Assembly (NCBI RefSeq): GCF_003003075.1
Contig: NZ_PVTX01000003.1
Span: forward strand, 242,413 to 306,412
DNA from: Isoptericola halotolerans
Lineage (GTDB): Bacteria > Actinomycetota > Actinomycetes > Actinomycetales > Cellulomonadaceae
Direction: 5' to 3'
DNA length: 64,000 bases
Made by a program: the position numbers and the translations under genes
Notes under the pieces: model-generated
Told to the model about the DNA's origin: nothing
Database searches by the model: none
What the model saw: the letters and a program-made list of their open reading frames with translations, nothing else
In this document: in pieces, positions 18,002 to 26,101 of the stretch
Position numbering within the stretch: position 1 is the stretch's first letter
How the letters are laid out: each line of letters starts with the position of its first letter

Positions 18002-18796
18002 TCAGTGGGTCGTGATCGGGCGCAGGTACAGCCCGGGGGCGCAGCCGAGCTCGCCCGGCTCGAGCTGGATCCGGTCGAAGGCCGAGTACCGCCAGGCGGG
18101 GTCGCCGTCGGGCCGGACGCCGACGACGCAGTCGCGTGAGCGCATGACGCCGACAGCGGCGACCAGCTCGTCGTCCTCGCGCTCGGCCCGCACGTCGACG
18201 AACTCGGGGAAGGCGCTGCGCAAGGACGACTCCGCGTCGGCCGGTGTCGCGTCCGGCGGCAGCTCGTCCAGGGCGGCGAGGACCGTCGCCTCCGCGTCCG
18301 GGCCCAGGGACGGCAACGGGGTGGGGTCGGGCGCGGGCGCCCGGTCCAGGTCGTCCGGGCAGCCGATCTCCTCGTACGTCGCTGCACCGTCGTGCTCCCC
18401 TGCGTGCACCGTGAACCGCCAGCAGGTCAGTGATCGCCCGGCCGTGCTCCCGGCGTCGAACCACCCGCTCTGCGAGCCCTCGACCTGCGCCCGGATCGCC
18501 ACCTCCACGACCGCCCCCTCGTCAGTCCCGGAGCTGCCCTCCCAGCCGAGCACCGTGACACCACTCGCGGACTCGTCGACGACGCGCTGCGCCAGGTTCT
18601 CCGCGTCGAGAGGCTCGGCGTATCCCGGTTCGAGGTCGGCGGCGAGCTCCTGCACCGTCTGACGGCCCACGTCGGCGGCACGGCGGTCGCCGTCGTCGGG
18701 CGTGAGCACGTCGTGCACCGCCAGGACGACCAGCAGCACGAGCAGTCCGAGCACCATCAGCAGCACGAGTCCCACGGCTCGCAGGCCGTCGGTCAT
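18002..18796 (-). CDS. Membrane-anchored hypothetical protein
   Basis: A 264-aa protein with one N-terminal membrane helix (VGLVLLMVLGLLVLLVVLAV, residues 7-26), then an acidic extracellular region containing three widely spaced Cys and a PAPDPTPLPSLGP linker. It is not recognised as any named family. The start MTDGLRAVG was chosen because it places the helix at the N-terminus with AGGAT upstream. The gene is convergent with the MarR gene and downstream of metI on the same strand, 70 bp away. Confidence 0.6.
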   Translation of the reverse strand: MTDGLRAVGLVLLMVLGLLVLLVVLAVHDVLTPDDGDRRAADVGRQTVQELAADLEPGYAEPLDAENLAQRVVDESASGVTVLGWEGSSGTDEGAVVEVAIRAQVEGSQSGWFDAGSTAGRSLTCWRFTVHAGEHDGAATYEEIGCPDDLDRAPAPDPTPLPSLGPDAEATVLAALDELPPDATPADAESSLRSAFPEFVDVRAEREDDELVAAVGVMRSRDCVVGVRPDGDPAWRYSAFDRIQLEPGELGCAPGLYLRPITTH

Positions 18797-18866
18797 GGAC
18801 GATCCTGTCGAGGGCATGCGGTGACAGTGCCAGCACCCCCGCCCAGGATCAAGCACCAGGCACCCG

Positions 18867-19520
18867 TCAGCGCCGCAGTGCGCGCCTCGCGAGCGAGTTC
18901 CCCAGCCACTGCACGAGCTGGACGATCACGATGATGATCACCACGACGATCGCCGTCACGGCCCAGTCGTACTGCCGATAGCCGTTGACGATGGCGAAGT
19001 CGCCCAGGCCGCCGCCACCCAGGTAGCCCGCGATCGCGGACATGTCGAGCACGCCCACGAACAGGAACGTGTAGCCGAGGATCAGGGGCGACAGGGCCTC
19101 GGGCACGACGACGGTGCGCACGATCCGCAGCGGCGAGGCGCCCATCGCCCGGGCCGCCTCGATGACGCCGGGGTCGATGGACACCAGGTTCTGCTCCACG
19201 AGCCGGGCGAAGACGAACGCCGCCATGATGCACATCGCGAACGTGAACGCCTCGATGCCGATCGTCGTCCCCACGACCGCCCGCGTCAGCGGACCGATGG
19301 CCACCAGGAAGATGAGGAACGGCACGGGCCGCACGATGTTGACGGCCACGTTGAGCACGGCGAACACCGGGCGGTTCGCCAGCAGGTTGCCGGGGCGGGT
19401 GAGGTACAGGCCGAGCCCGAGCACCAGTCCGCAGAACCCGCCGACGGCCAGCGTGATCAGGACCATGTACAGGGTCTCGCCGAACGCCTCCCACAGCAGG
19501 GGCACCAGGTCGGGTCTCAT
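18867..19520 (-). CDS. metI: Methionine ABC transporter permease MetI
   Basis: A 217-aa inner-membrane permease with five or six helices. The EAA loop EAARAMGASPLRIVRTVVVPEA is the contact for the ATPase. Family hallmarks RPVPFLIFLVAIGPL and GDFAIVNGYRQYDW match MetI of the D/L-methionine importers. It overlaps the metN stop by 4 bp. Order on the minus strand is metQ, metN, metI, the usual MUT (methionine uptake transporter) layout. Confidence 0.95.
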   Translation of the reverse strand: MRPDLVPLLWEAFGETLYMVLITLAVGGFCGLVLGLGLYLTRPGNLLANRPVFAVLNVAVNIVRPVPFLIFLVAIGPLTRAVVGTTIGIEAFTFAMCIMAAFVFARLVEQNLVSIDPGVIEAARAMGASPLRIVRTVVVPEALSPLILGYTFLFVGVLDMSAIAGYLGGGGLGDFAIVNGYRQYDWAVTAIVVVIIIVIVQLVQWLGNSLARRALRR

Positions 19521-20605
19521 CGGTCGCTCCCTTCCGTGACGGGCAGGGCCGCGGTGCCGTGGTCGACGACGGAGGTCACCGCGCGCAGGCCGGCGAGCGC
19601 GGCGTGCACCGCGGCGTCGTCCCCGGAGAGCTCGAGGGTGAGCGAGCCGTAGGGGCGCTCGGCCACCTCGGTGATGCCGCCGTAGACGATGGTGCCGTGC
19701 ACGCCGCGGTCCGCCAGGACCTCCATGACCTGCGCGGACGAGCCGGAGACCTCGTCGACCCGGACGGTCACGATGCGGCCCGGGTGACGGCCGCGCAGCC
19801 GGTCGAGGACCGCGGGCGAGGGCTGGTCGCGCAGCGCGGAGGCCACGAACCGCCGGGTCACGGGCTGCTGCGGCGCGCTGAACACCCGGTAGGCGTCGCC
19901 GAGCTCCACGACGCGGCCGCGCTCCATGACCGCGACACGGTGGCAGATCGAGCGGACCACCTCCATCTCGTGGGTGATGACCACCACGGTGATGCCGAGC
20001 TCACGGTTGACGCGCTGCAGCAGGGCGAGCACGTCCGCCGTCGTCTCCGGGTCCAGCGCGCTCGTCGCCTCGTCCGCCAGCAGGATCTTCGGGTTCGTGG
20101 CGAGCGCCCGGGCGATCCCGACGCGCTGCTTCTGCCCACCGGACAGCGCCGAGGGGTAGGCCGCGGCCTTGTCGGCGATGCCGACGAACGCGAGCAGCTC
20201 GGCGACGCGGGCGTCCCGGTCGGTCCGCGACCAGCCGGCGACCTCCAGCGGGTAGGCCACGTTCCCGGCGACCGTGCGCGACCGCAGCAGGTTGAACTGC
20301 TGGAAGATCATGCCGATCCCGGCGCGCACCGGGCGCAGGCGTGCCTCGCTCAACCCCGTCAGGTCGGTGCCGTCCACGACGACGGAACCGGCCGTCGTCG
20401 TCTCCAACGCGTTGACGAGCCGCACGAGCGTGGACTTGCCGGCGCCGGAGTAGCCGATCACGCCGAAGATCTCTCCGGCGGCGATGTCGAGGGTGACGCC
20501 GTCGACGGCGCGGACGGCGGGAGCCGAGCGGCGGGCGCGACGGCGTCCTCCGCGGCCCGGGAACTCCTTGACCGCGTCGCGGAAGCTGATGATGGGCTGG
20601 CTCAC
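19517..20605 (-). CDS. metN: Methionine ABC transporter ATP-binding protein MetN
   Basis: A 362-aa ATPase with Walker A GYSGAGKST, signature LSGGQKQR and Walker B ILLADEATSALD. A C-terminal NIL/ACT-like domain (about 280-350) binds methionine and inhibits transport when the cell is full. A basic insert GRGGRRRARRSA near residue 20 is unusual. GTG 20605 with GGAGAG upstream is chosen. A frame open to 20680 is repeat-derived and not coding. A 29-bp inverted repeat separates it from metQ. Confidence 0.95.
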   Translation of the reverse strand: MSQPIISFRDAVKEFPGRGGRRRARRSAPAVRAVDGVTLDIAAGEIFGVIGYSGAGKSTLVRLVNALETTTAGSVVVDGTDLTGLSEARLRPVRAGIGMIFQQFNLLRSRTVAGNVAYPLEVAGWSRTDRDARVAELLAFVGIADKAAAYPSALSGGQKQRVGIARALATNPKILLADEATSALDPETTADVLALLQRVNRELGITVVVITHEMEVVRSICHRVAVMERGRVVELGDAYRVFSAPQQPVTRRFVASALRDQPSPAVLDRLRGRHPGRIVTVRVDEVSGSSAQVMEVLADRGVHGTIVYGGITEVAERPYGSLTLELSGDDAAVHAALAGLRAVTSVVDHGTAALPVTEGSDR

Positions 20606-20617
20606 GGCTCTCCTTCC

Positions 20618-20762
20618 AGAACCTCGTGCCGAGGTAGTAGCGCTCGCCGCGAGGTAGTAGCGCTCGCCGCGAGGTAGCACCGGCCCGGCCGAGGTAGCAC
20701 CGCTACCTCGCGGCGAGCGCTACTACCTCGGCGAGCGGGGCACTACTTCGCGGCGAGGTTGG
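20618..20762. repeat. Array of 20-bp-period CTACCTCG units between metQ and metN
   Basis: CGAGGTAG occurs at 20630, 20650, 20670 and 20690, and its complement CTACCTCG at 20703 and 20723, with a degenerate CTACTTCG at 20743. All steps within a group are exactly 20 bp. The full unit CTACCTCGCGGCGAGCGCTA is present three times. The two orientations create a perfect 29-bp inverted repeat (20650-20678 against 20702-20730). The copy at 20743 supplies the metQ stop codon. A sister array lies at 34872-34971. Confidence 0.85.
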
Positions 20763-21633
20763 TCTCGATCTCGGTGAGGATGGCCGCCAGGTCCGCGGCG
20801 TCGTTGTCCTTGATGACGCCCGTCCCGCCGGAGGCGTCGATGACGCCCTGCTCGATCTCCTCGGTGTGGAAGATGTCGACGAGCCGGTTCAGCGTCTCGT
20901 CGTCGGCGTCCTCGGCGCGCGACACCCACACGTTGATGTACGGCTCGGCGGCCGAGGCGTCGGGGTCGTCGGAGTAGATGGCGTCCTCGGCCGTCAGGCC
21001 GGCGTCGCCCACGAAGTCGTTGTTGACGATCGAGGCGTCGACGTCCTGCAGCGCGAGCGCCGTCTGGGCGGCGTCCACCGGGGTGACGGTCACGCGGGAC
21101 TCGTCGGGCAGGACGTCGGCGGGCGTCGAGAACGAGCTGCCGCCGTCGCGCAGGGCGATCAGACCCGCCTCCTGCAGCACGAGGAGCGCGCGGGCCTGGT
21201 TGGTGTCGTCGTTGGGGATGGCGACCTCGCCGCCGGCCGGGATCTCCTCGACGCTCGCGTGCGCCGTCGAGTACAGGCCCAGGGGGTAGACGGCGGTCGC
21301 GCCGATCGGCGTGAGGTCTTCCCCGCGCGCGTCGTTGTAGCCCGCGAGGAACTGGATGTGCTGGAACTGGTTGAGGTCCAGGTCGCCGTCGCTCAGACCC
21401 TGGTTGGGGAGCTGGTAGTCGGAGAAGTTCACGATCTCGACCGTGATGCCCTCCTCCGCGGCGGCGTCGGCGAACGTGTCCCAGTAGGTCTCGCCGGAGG
21501 AGACGACGCCGATGCGGATCGGGTCCTCGGCGGTGCCGGCCGAGACGGCGGCCTCGGCACCGCCGGAGCAGGCGGCGAGGGCGAGGACGGAGGCGGCGGC
21601 GCCGGCCGCGAGCAGGGTGGAGCGCACAGACAT
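20743..21633 (-). CDS. metQ: Methionine-binding lipoprotein MetQ
   Basis: A 296-aa NlpA-type substrate-binding lipoprotein. The signal peptide ends in lipobox LAAC, with the lipidated Cys at residue 22. Mature features are RIGVVSSGETYWDTFADAA, FQHIQFL and AVYPLGLYS. It captures methionine outside the membrane and feeds MetNI. ATG 21633 has GGAAGGA upstream. The leader, about 250 bases, contains a Met/Cys-rich short frame. The stop codon lies inside the 20-bp repeat array. Confidence 0.95.
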   Translation of the reverse strand: MSVRSTLLAAGAAASVLALAACSGGAEAAVSAGTAEDPIRIGVVSSGETYWDTFADAAAEEGITVEIVNFSDYQLPNQGLSDGDLDLNQFQHIQFLAGYNDARGEDLTPIGATAVYPLGLYSTAHASVEEIPAGGEVAIPNDDTNQARALLVLQEAGLIALRDGGSSFSTPADVLPDESRVTVTPVDAAQTALALQDVDASIVNNDFVGDAGLTAEDAIYSDDPDASAAEPYINVWVSRAEDADDETLNRLVDIFHTEEIEQGVIDASGGTGVIKDNDAADLAAILTEIETNLAAK

Positions 21634-21879
21634 GGGTGGGTCCTTCCACGGGCACGACGGCAAGGGGCGCCGTCGGCGGTTCATGAACAGAGGAGAAGCA
21701 GGCAGGCCGCGGCCATCAGCGCGCGGCGGGCGCAGGAAGAGGGGGTGCCGTCACGGCCGGACGGCGGTGCGGGGCGCTGTCAGCGCACGCACATTCGGGT
21801 GCTCCGCATCGCGGCACGGCACATCTGCCCGCGCGGCGAGGTGCGCGCGGTGCGGGGTGCGGTGACGTGGGAGCGGTGC
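21634..21879 (-). promoter_or_regulatory. metQ leader region with two hairpins
   Basis: The stretch contains GCGCTG-T-CAGCGC (21774-21786), which overlaps the stop of the short leader frame, and a 6-bp stem GCCGTC/GACGGC (21747-21765) downstream. No S-box or SAM-II consensus was recognised. The arrangement would suit translation-coupled attenuation, which is inference. Confidence 0.3.
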
Positions 21880-21881
21880 AT
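21780..21881 (-). CDS. Candidate Met/Cys-rich leader peptide upstream of metQ
   Basis: A 33-codon frame starting ATG 21881. Its last 14 residues read QMCRAAMRSTRMCV plus Arg, so three Met and two Cys codons are clustered just before the stop. That is the layout of amino-acid attenuator peptides. A stem-loop overlaps the stop codon, and a second follows. No clear ribosome site precedes it, and chance cannot be excluded in this GC-rich leader. It could alternatively be just untranslated leader. Confidence 0.35.
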   Translation of the reverse strand: MHRSHVTAPRTARTSPRGQMCRAAMRSTRMCVR

Positions 21882-21994
21882 GGCTCAACCTGAACACCGC
21901 AGGGGCCACTTCTCCAACTCGGAGGGCCGGAAATCCCGCTCTGCGGACATCGACCGTCTCGCTTACTGAGAAATTGCTGGTCAGCGGGACGCAA

Positions 21995-22086
21995 AGGACC
22001 CCTCGCGCACCCACCAGAGCTCACGTACCCTTGCTGCCTTCCGGCCCTGGGGGAGTTCGGCGAGATGGTGCCGCACGAGGGGTCTG
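21995..22086 (-). ncRNA. ffs: Signal recognition particle (4.5S) RNA, small bacterial type
   Basis: The minus strand contains CAGGGCCGGAAGGCAGCAAG, the highly conserved Ffh-binding loop (GGAAG with AGCA opposite). The ends pair as ACCCCTCG with CGAGGGGT, closing a single long hairpin of about 90 nt. A TAGGCT -10-like hexamer lies at 22092-22097, so the 5' end is placed near 22086. It works with Ffh and FtsY in membrane targeting of proteins. Confidence 0.9.
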
Positions 22087-22242
22087 CCCCCAGCCTAGCG
22101 GAGGGGAGCGCCGGATCCGAAACCGGATCCAGGGCCCCGCACCGACCGAGACGAGGGTCACCCGGGCGCGATTCGGAGAAGACCGCACCCGTCCGCTATT
22201 CTGCTGGGGTTGCCTGCGCCGTCGTGCGTGGGTGGCACCAGA

Positions 22243-22327
22243 GGAGGATTCGCCTAGCGGCCTATGGCGCACGCTTGGAAAGCGTGTTGGGTTCACGCCC
22301 TCGGGGGTTCGAATCCCCCATCCTCCG
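22243..22327 (+). tRNA. tRNA-Ser (anticodon GGA)
   Basis: An 85-nt class II tRNA. The acceptor stem GGAGGAT pairs with ATCCTCC, the anticodon stem-loop is ACGCTTGGAAAGCGT with anticodon GGA, a long variable arm follows, and the T arm is GGGGGTTCGAATCCCCC. CCA is not encoded. A TATTCT hexamer about 45 bp upstream may be its -10. No duplicated 3' end typical of an integration site was seen. Confidence 0.97.
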
Positions 22328-22334
22328 CCGGACC

Positions 22335-22369
22335 CGAGGGCCCGTCACCATCACGGTGACGGGCCCTCG
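22335..22369 (+). terminator. Strong hairpin terminator after tRNA-Ser
   Basis: A 15-bp perfect stem, CGAGGGCCCGTCACC paired with its complement ending at 22369, with loop ATCAC. It begins 8 bp after the tRNA. A T-run is lacking, as in many actinobacterial terminators. Confidence 0.8.
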
Positions 22370-22413
22370 TCCGTTCCCGGACCGCACTGCACAGCCCCTG
22401 CCTCGACACGTGA

Positions 22414-22427
22414 TTAAATCGGTTCAT
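22414..22427 (+). promoter_or_regulatory. LacI-like operator and -10 over the beta-galactosidase start
   Basis: TTAAATCGGTTCAT is CG-centred and matches the acetylesterase operator at 685-698 in 11 of 14 positions. TTAAAT (22414-22419) is spaced as a -10 for transcription starting at the A of ATG 22426, so the mRNA is probably leaderless and the repressor would block the start. Confidence 0.5.
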
Positions 22428-24219
22428 GCCTCGCTTCGACATCGGTGACCAGGACTTTCTCCTCGACGGCCGGCCCCACCAGATCGTCAGCGGCGCCCTG
22501 CACTTCTTCCGCGTCCACCCGGACCAGTGGGCCGACCGGATCCACAAGGCCCGGCTCATGGGCCTGAACACGATCGAGACCTACGTCGCCTGGAACCTCC
22601 ACTCCCCCGACCGCGGCGAGTTCCGCACCGACGGCCCCCGCGACCTCGGCCGGTTCCTCGACCTGGTCGCCGCCGAGGGCCTGCACGCCATCGTGCGGCC
22701 CGGCCCGTACATCTGCGCCGAGTGGACCGGGGGCGGGCTGCCGGGCTGGCTGTTCACCGACCCCTCCGTGGGCGTGCGCCGCGCCGAGCCGCAGTTCCTC
22801 GCCGCGATCGACGAGTACTACGCCGCCGTCGCCGAGGTCGTCGCCCCGCGGCAGGTCACCGCCGGCGGCCCCGTGCTCATGGTGCAGGTCGAGAACGAGT
22901 ACGGCGCCTACGGGACCGACCCCGAGGACGAGCGCCGCCACTACCTGCGCACCCTCGCCGCGATGCTGCGCGGCCACGGCATCGAGGTCCCCCTGTTCAC
23001 CAGCGACCAGGCGAACGACGAGCACCTCGCCCGCGGCGGTCTGCCCGAGCTGCTCCGGACGGCGAACTTCGGCTCCCGGAGCACCGAGCGCCTCGCGACG
23101 CTGCGGCGCCACCAGCCCACGGGCCCGCTGATGTGCACGGAGTTCTGGGACGGCTGGTTCGACTCCTGGGGACTGCACCACCACGTCACCGCCCCGGAGG
23201 CCAACGCCGGCGACCTCGACGACCTGCTCGCCGCCGGAGCGTCGGTCAACCTCTACATGTTCCACGGCGGGACCAACTTCGGGTTCACCGCCGGAGCCAA
23301 CGACAAGGGCACCTACCGCCCCCTGACCACGTCCTACGACTACGACGCCCCGCTGGCCGAGCACGGTGCCCCGACGGCGACGTTCCGCGCGCTGCGCGCG
23401 GTGATCGCCCGGCATCGCCCCGTCCCGGACGAGATGCCGGCCGAGGCGCCACCCGCCCCCGAGCACACCGTCGCGCTGGATCGCCAGGTCCCGCTGGCCG
23501 ACCTGGTCGACGCCCTCGGCGAGACCCACCGTTCCGAGCACCCGCCCACGCACGACGACGTCGCCGCCTGGGACGGGTTCGTCCGGTACAGCACGCGGAT
23601 CGCCGCGGACGACGCGGTCCTGGTGGTGGGCGAGGTCCGGGACCGCGCGCTCGTCGCTCTCGACGGCGAGCCGCTCGGCCTGCTGGACCGCACGACGCAC
23701 ACCACCAGCCTCCCGCTGCCCGCCCGCACGGGCGAGCTGACCCTGCTCGTCGAGGACCAGGGCCGCGTCAACTACGGCCCGCGCATCGGCGAGCCGAAGG
23801 GCCTGATCGGCCCGGTGCGCACCGCGGCGCGCGAGCTCACCGGTTGGGACGTCACGCCGCTCCGGTTCGCCGACGACGGCGGCAGCCTGCGCCGGGAGGT
23901 CACGGACGCGCTGCGTGCCGCCACGCCGACAGGCACGGACGTGCCGCTCGCCGGACCGGTGCTGGCCCGCGGGACCTTCGGCAGCGCGGCCGGCGCCGAC
24001 CACTTCCTGCGGCTGGACGGCTGGACCAAGGGCGTGGTGTGGGTCAACGGCTTCTGCCTCGGCCGCTACTGGAGCGCGGGCCCGACGCGCACGCTGTACG
24101 TGCCGGGCCCGCTCGTGCGCGCCAGGGGCAACGAGGTCGTGGTGCTCGAGCTGCACGGCGCGCGGGTGCGCACCGTGCAGCTCGTCGCCCGCCCCGATCT
24201 CGGGGGCACCGAGGAGTGA
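22426..24219 (+). CDS. GH35 beta-galactosidase
   Basis: A 597-aa intracellular-type enzyme with no signal peptide. The GH35 barrel spans about 5-325. The acid/base is Glu158 in VQVENEYG and the nucleophile is Glu239 in CTEFWDGWFDSWG. Other family blocks are ETYVAWNLHSP, RPGPYICAEW and YMFHGGTNFGF. Two jelly-roll domains follow. It releases terminal beta-galactose, probably from pectic or xyloglucan side chains. No Shine-Dalgarno precedes the ATG, consistent with a leaderless transcript. Confidence 0.95.
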   Translation: MPRFDIGDQDFLLDGRPHQIVSGALHFFRVHPDQWADRIHKARLMGLNTIETYVAWNLHSPDRGEFRTDGPRDLGRFLDLVAAEGLHAIVRPGPYICAEWTGGGLPGWLFTDPSVGVRRAEPQFLAAIDEYYAAVAEVVAPRQVTAGGPVLMVQVENEYGAYGTDPEDERRHYLRTLAAMLRGHGIEVPLFTSDQANDEHLARGGLPELLRTANFGSRSTERLATLRRHQPTGPLMCTEFWDGWFDSWGLHHHVTAPEANAGDLDDLLAAGASVNLYMFHGGTNFGFTAGANDKGTYRPLTTSYDYDAPLAEHGAPTATFRALRAVIARHRPVPDEMPAEAPPAPEHTVALDRQVPLADLVDALGETHRSEHPPTHDDVAAWDGFVRYSTRIAADDAVLVVGEVRDRALVALDGEPLGLLDRTTHTTSLPLPARTGELTLLVEDQGRVNYGPRIGEPKGLIGPVRTAARELTGWDVTPLRFADDGGSLRREVTDALRAATPTGTDVPLAGPVLARGTFGSAAGADHFLRLDGWTKGVVWVNGFCLGRYWSAGPTRTLYVPGPLVRARGNEVVVLELHGARVRTVQLVARPDLGGTEE

Positions 24220-24237
24220 CGGCCTGGGCCGCTGCTC

Positions 24238-25536
24238 CTACGGCGCGGTGAGCGCGGGGTCGGCGAGGGCGATCAGCTCGTCCGCCTGCTCCACGAACCA
24301 CGCGCCGGCCGGCGGGTCGACCATGCCCCGCTCGGGGTCGAGCGGGCCGCCCGTGCCCCGGTAGCACTGCCCGTCGGACTCGCCGGGCACCTTGATCCAC
24401 AGGTAGGCGTCGATCAGCGGGTCCGCGACGTCCAGGGTCGGCCGCTCGCCGAGGCCGCGCCCGGGCGGGTTGCACCAGTCCTCCGGGTCGGCGTAGGTGT
24501 TCGACGACGTCGCCGGGTCCCACGGTCCCTGACCGTTGCGCGAGGTGTCGATCACGAAGTGGGTGCTCGGCTCGGTGTCACCGAGTGCCGCCGCGTAGCG
24601 GGAGTCGATCCCGATGGTGTTCTGCTCGAGCGGGACCTCGTCGAGCGGGCCGGACGACCACTCGGTGAAGGGTGTCAGCTCGGCGCCGGCCCAGTCGGTG
24701 GCCGGACCGCCGTTCCAGTACTGGTTGCCGCAGTCGCCCGGCGCGGCACCCAGCTCGGTGACCATCGTGAGGCACGAGCTGATCCACCGCCCGTACGCCT
24801 CGAGGTTGGTCGTGTACTGGTAGTTCGAGGCGTTGAGGTAGAACCCGTCGGCGCGCTCCACGCCGGCCTGCAGGAGCCGGTCGGTGTTGTCCCCGACGTT
24901 GAGCCACCCGCTGTGCCCGGCGTCGAGGTAGACGCGCGTGCCGGGGAGCTCGCCGAGGGCGTCCACGGCGTAGTTCAGCATCGCGAACCGTTCGGCCGCG
25001 GCCGTGGCGGGATCGGCCTCCGCGGGCTGGCACCACTCCTGCGTGCCCTCGAAGGTCGTGTACCAGGGGATGATGCCGAGCCCGTCCGGCTCGAGGACGA
25101 CGACGGCCTGCTTGTTGCCGATGCCACGGGCGAAGCCGTCGATCCAGGCCTCGTACTCGGCGACGGAGGTGGCACCGCCGGCGGAGTACTGGGCGCAGTC
25201 GCGGAACGGCAGGTTGTAGGCGACGAGCACCGGCACCTGGCGGGCCGCGTGCGCGTGGACCACCACCTTCTTGACGTCCTGCTTCACCGACCGCGGCGAC
25301 CCCGCGGTGAACCAGGTGGCGGTGGGGATCTCGGCGAGGAGCTCGGCGTCGGCCAGGGCGTCGCCGGTGAGCCCCAGCTCGGCGATGTGGCCCCGCGTCG
25401 AGCTGTGCGGGTCGACCCACAGCTCCGGGTCGGCGGGGCGCGGCGGGTGCGCGCCGGCCGGGCCGGCCCCGACCAGGGCGGTGAGGCAGAGGGCGGCTGC
25501 TGCCGTGGCAGCGGCCAGGCGTACGCGGTGGGACAT
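24238..25536 (-). CDS. Secreted GH6 cellulase (endoglucanase/cellobiohydrolase family)
   Basis: A 432-aa preprotein. The signal peptide is residues 1-29, with cleavage likely after AGPAGA. The catalytic domain has Asp113 in RDCAQYSAGG and the general acid Asp151 in VLEPDGLG, then WLNVGDNTDR and the C-terminal DAYLWIKVPGESDG and CYRG blocks of GH6. No carbohydrate-binding module is attached, which is less usual for cellulomonad cellulases. ATG 25536 has GAAGGAG upstream. The promoter has a CelR-like box and a CRP-like site. It is convergent with the GH35 gene. Confidence 0.95.
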   Translation of the reverse strand: MSHRVRLAAATAAAALCLTALVGAGPAGAHPPRPADPELWVDPHSSTRGHIAELGLTGDALADAELLAEIPTATWFTAGSPRSVKQDVKKVVVHAHAARQVPVLVAYNLPFRDCAQYSAGGATSVAEYEAWIDGFARGIGNKQAVVVLEPDGLGIIPWYTTFEGTQEWCQPAEADPATAAAERFAMLNYAVDALGELPGTRVYLDAGHSGWLNVGDNTDRLLQAGVERADGFYLNASNYQYTTNLEAYGRWISSCLTMVTELGAAPGDCGNQYWNGGPATDWAGAELTPFTEWSSGPLDEVPLEQNTIGIDSRYAAALGDTEPSTHFVIDTSRNGQGPWDPATSSNTYADPEDWCNPPGRGLGERPTLDVADPLIDAYLWIKVPGESDGQCYRGTGGPLDPERGMVDPPAGAWFVEQADELIALADPALTAP

Positions 25537-25574
25537 GGAGATCTCCTTCGATCCGATGTCGGTCCAAGCCGGCA

Positions 25575-25588
25575 TGGAAGCGCTACCA
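25575..25588. promoter_or_regulatory. CelR-like operator of the cellulase gene
   Basis: TGGAAGCGCTACCA agrees at 12 of 14 positions with the actinobacterial CelR box TGGGAGCGCTCCCA. It lies 38 bp upstream of the GH6 start. CelR is a LacI-family repressor released by cellobiose. Confidence 0.7.
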
Positions 25589-25615
25589 CACCGGGCGACA
25601 AGGTCCACCATCCCG

Positions 25616-25631
25616 TGTGATCCACATCACG
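25616..25631. promoter_or_regulatory. CRP/GlxR-like site upstream of cellulase
   Basis: TGTGATCCACATCACG matches TGTGA-N6-TCACA with one difference. It lies upstream of the CelR-like box, where an activator or catabolite regulator would sit. Confidence 0.5.
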
Positions 25632-25767
25632 TCAATGCCGGTTGCCCGGACGAACCGAGCCGGAGGGCACAGGAATCCCGGGCTTCGGCCCGATCGTGAC
25701 GGTATCGTGACGAACCATTGCCTGGAGCATGATTCAAAGACGAGGTGCCGCCCCTACGATGGCTGCC

Positions 25768-26064
25768 ATGATCTTCAAATCCGTGGGCGATGGGCGTCCG
25801 TACCCCGACCACGGGCGCGAGAGCACCAACGACTGGTCGGACGTCCCGCCGCGCCAGGTCCGTCTGGACGAGCTCGTGACCACCAAGCGCACGCTCGACC
25901 TCGACGCCCTCCTCGCCGACGACTCGACGTTCTTCGGCGACCTCTTCGCCCACGTGGTGGAGTACCAGGGCACCCTGTACCTCGAGGACGGCCTGCACCG
26001 CGCCGTCCGGGCAGCGCTCCAGCAGCGACCGATCCTCCACGCTCGCGTCCTCGCCGTGGGATGA
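25768..26064 (+). CDS. Conserved actinobacterial protein, ParB-like / annotated VapB-type
   Basis: A 98-aa protein. The core VRLDELVTTKRTLDLDALLA, then GTLYLEDGLHRAVRAAL, resembles a small ParB/Srx-like domain with its DGxHR turn. Homologues are widespread in actinobacteria and often labelled VapB antitoxin, but no toxin gene is adjacent, so that name is doubtful. The start MIFKSVGDG is chosen as the conserved N-terminus. It precedes the LytR_C protein by 37 bp on the same strand. Confidence 0.7.
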   Translation: MIFKSVGDGRPYPDHGRESTNDWSDVPPRQVRLDELVTTKRTLDLDALLADDSTFFGDLFAHVVEYQGTLYLEDGLHRAVRAALQQRPILHARVLAVG

Positions 26065-26101
26065 CCACTCCCGGACCCGGAATCTCAGGTAGTTTCTTCG
26101 C

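Noticed and set aside
20618..20762. CRISPR array
   Set aside because: Only about 8 bases are constant per 20-bp unit, units occur in both orientations and no cas genes are near.
21634..21990. SAM riboswitch before metQ
   Set aside because: I could not find the conserved S-box or SAM-II/IV core; the leader-peptide idea is kept only as a low-confidence alternative.
22243..22330. Integration site for a mobile element at tRNA-Ser
   Set aside because: No integrase gene or repeat of the tRNA 3' end was seen downstream; the following genes look like core metabolism.
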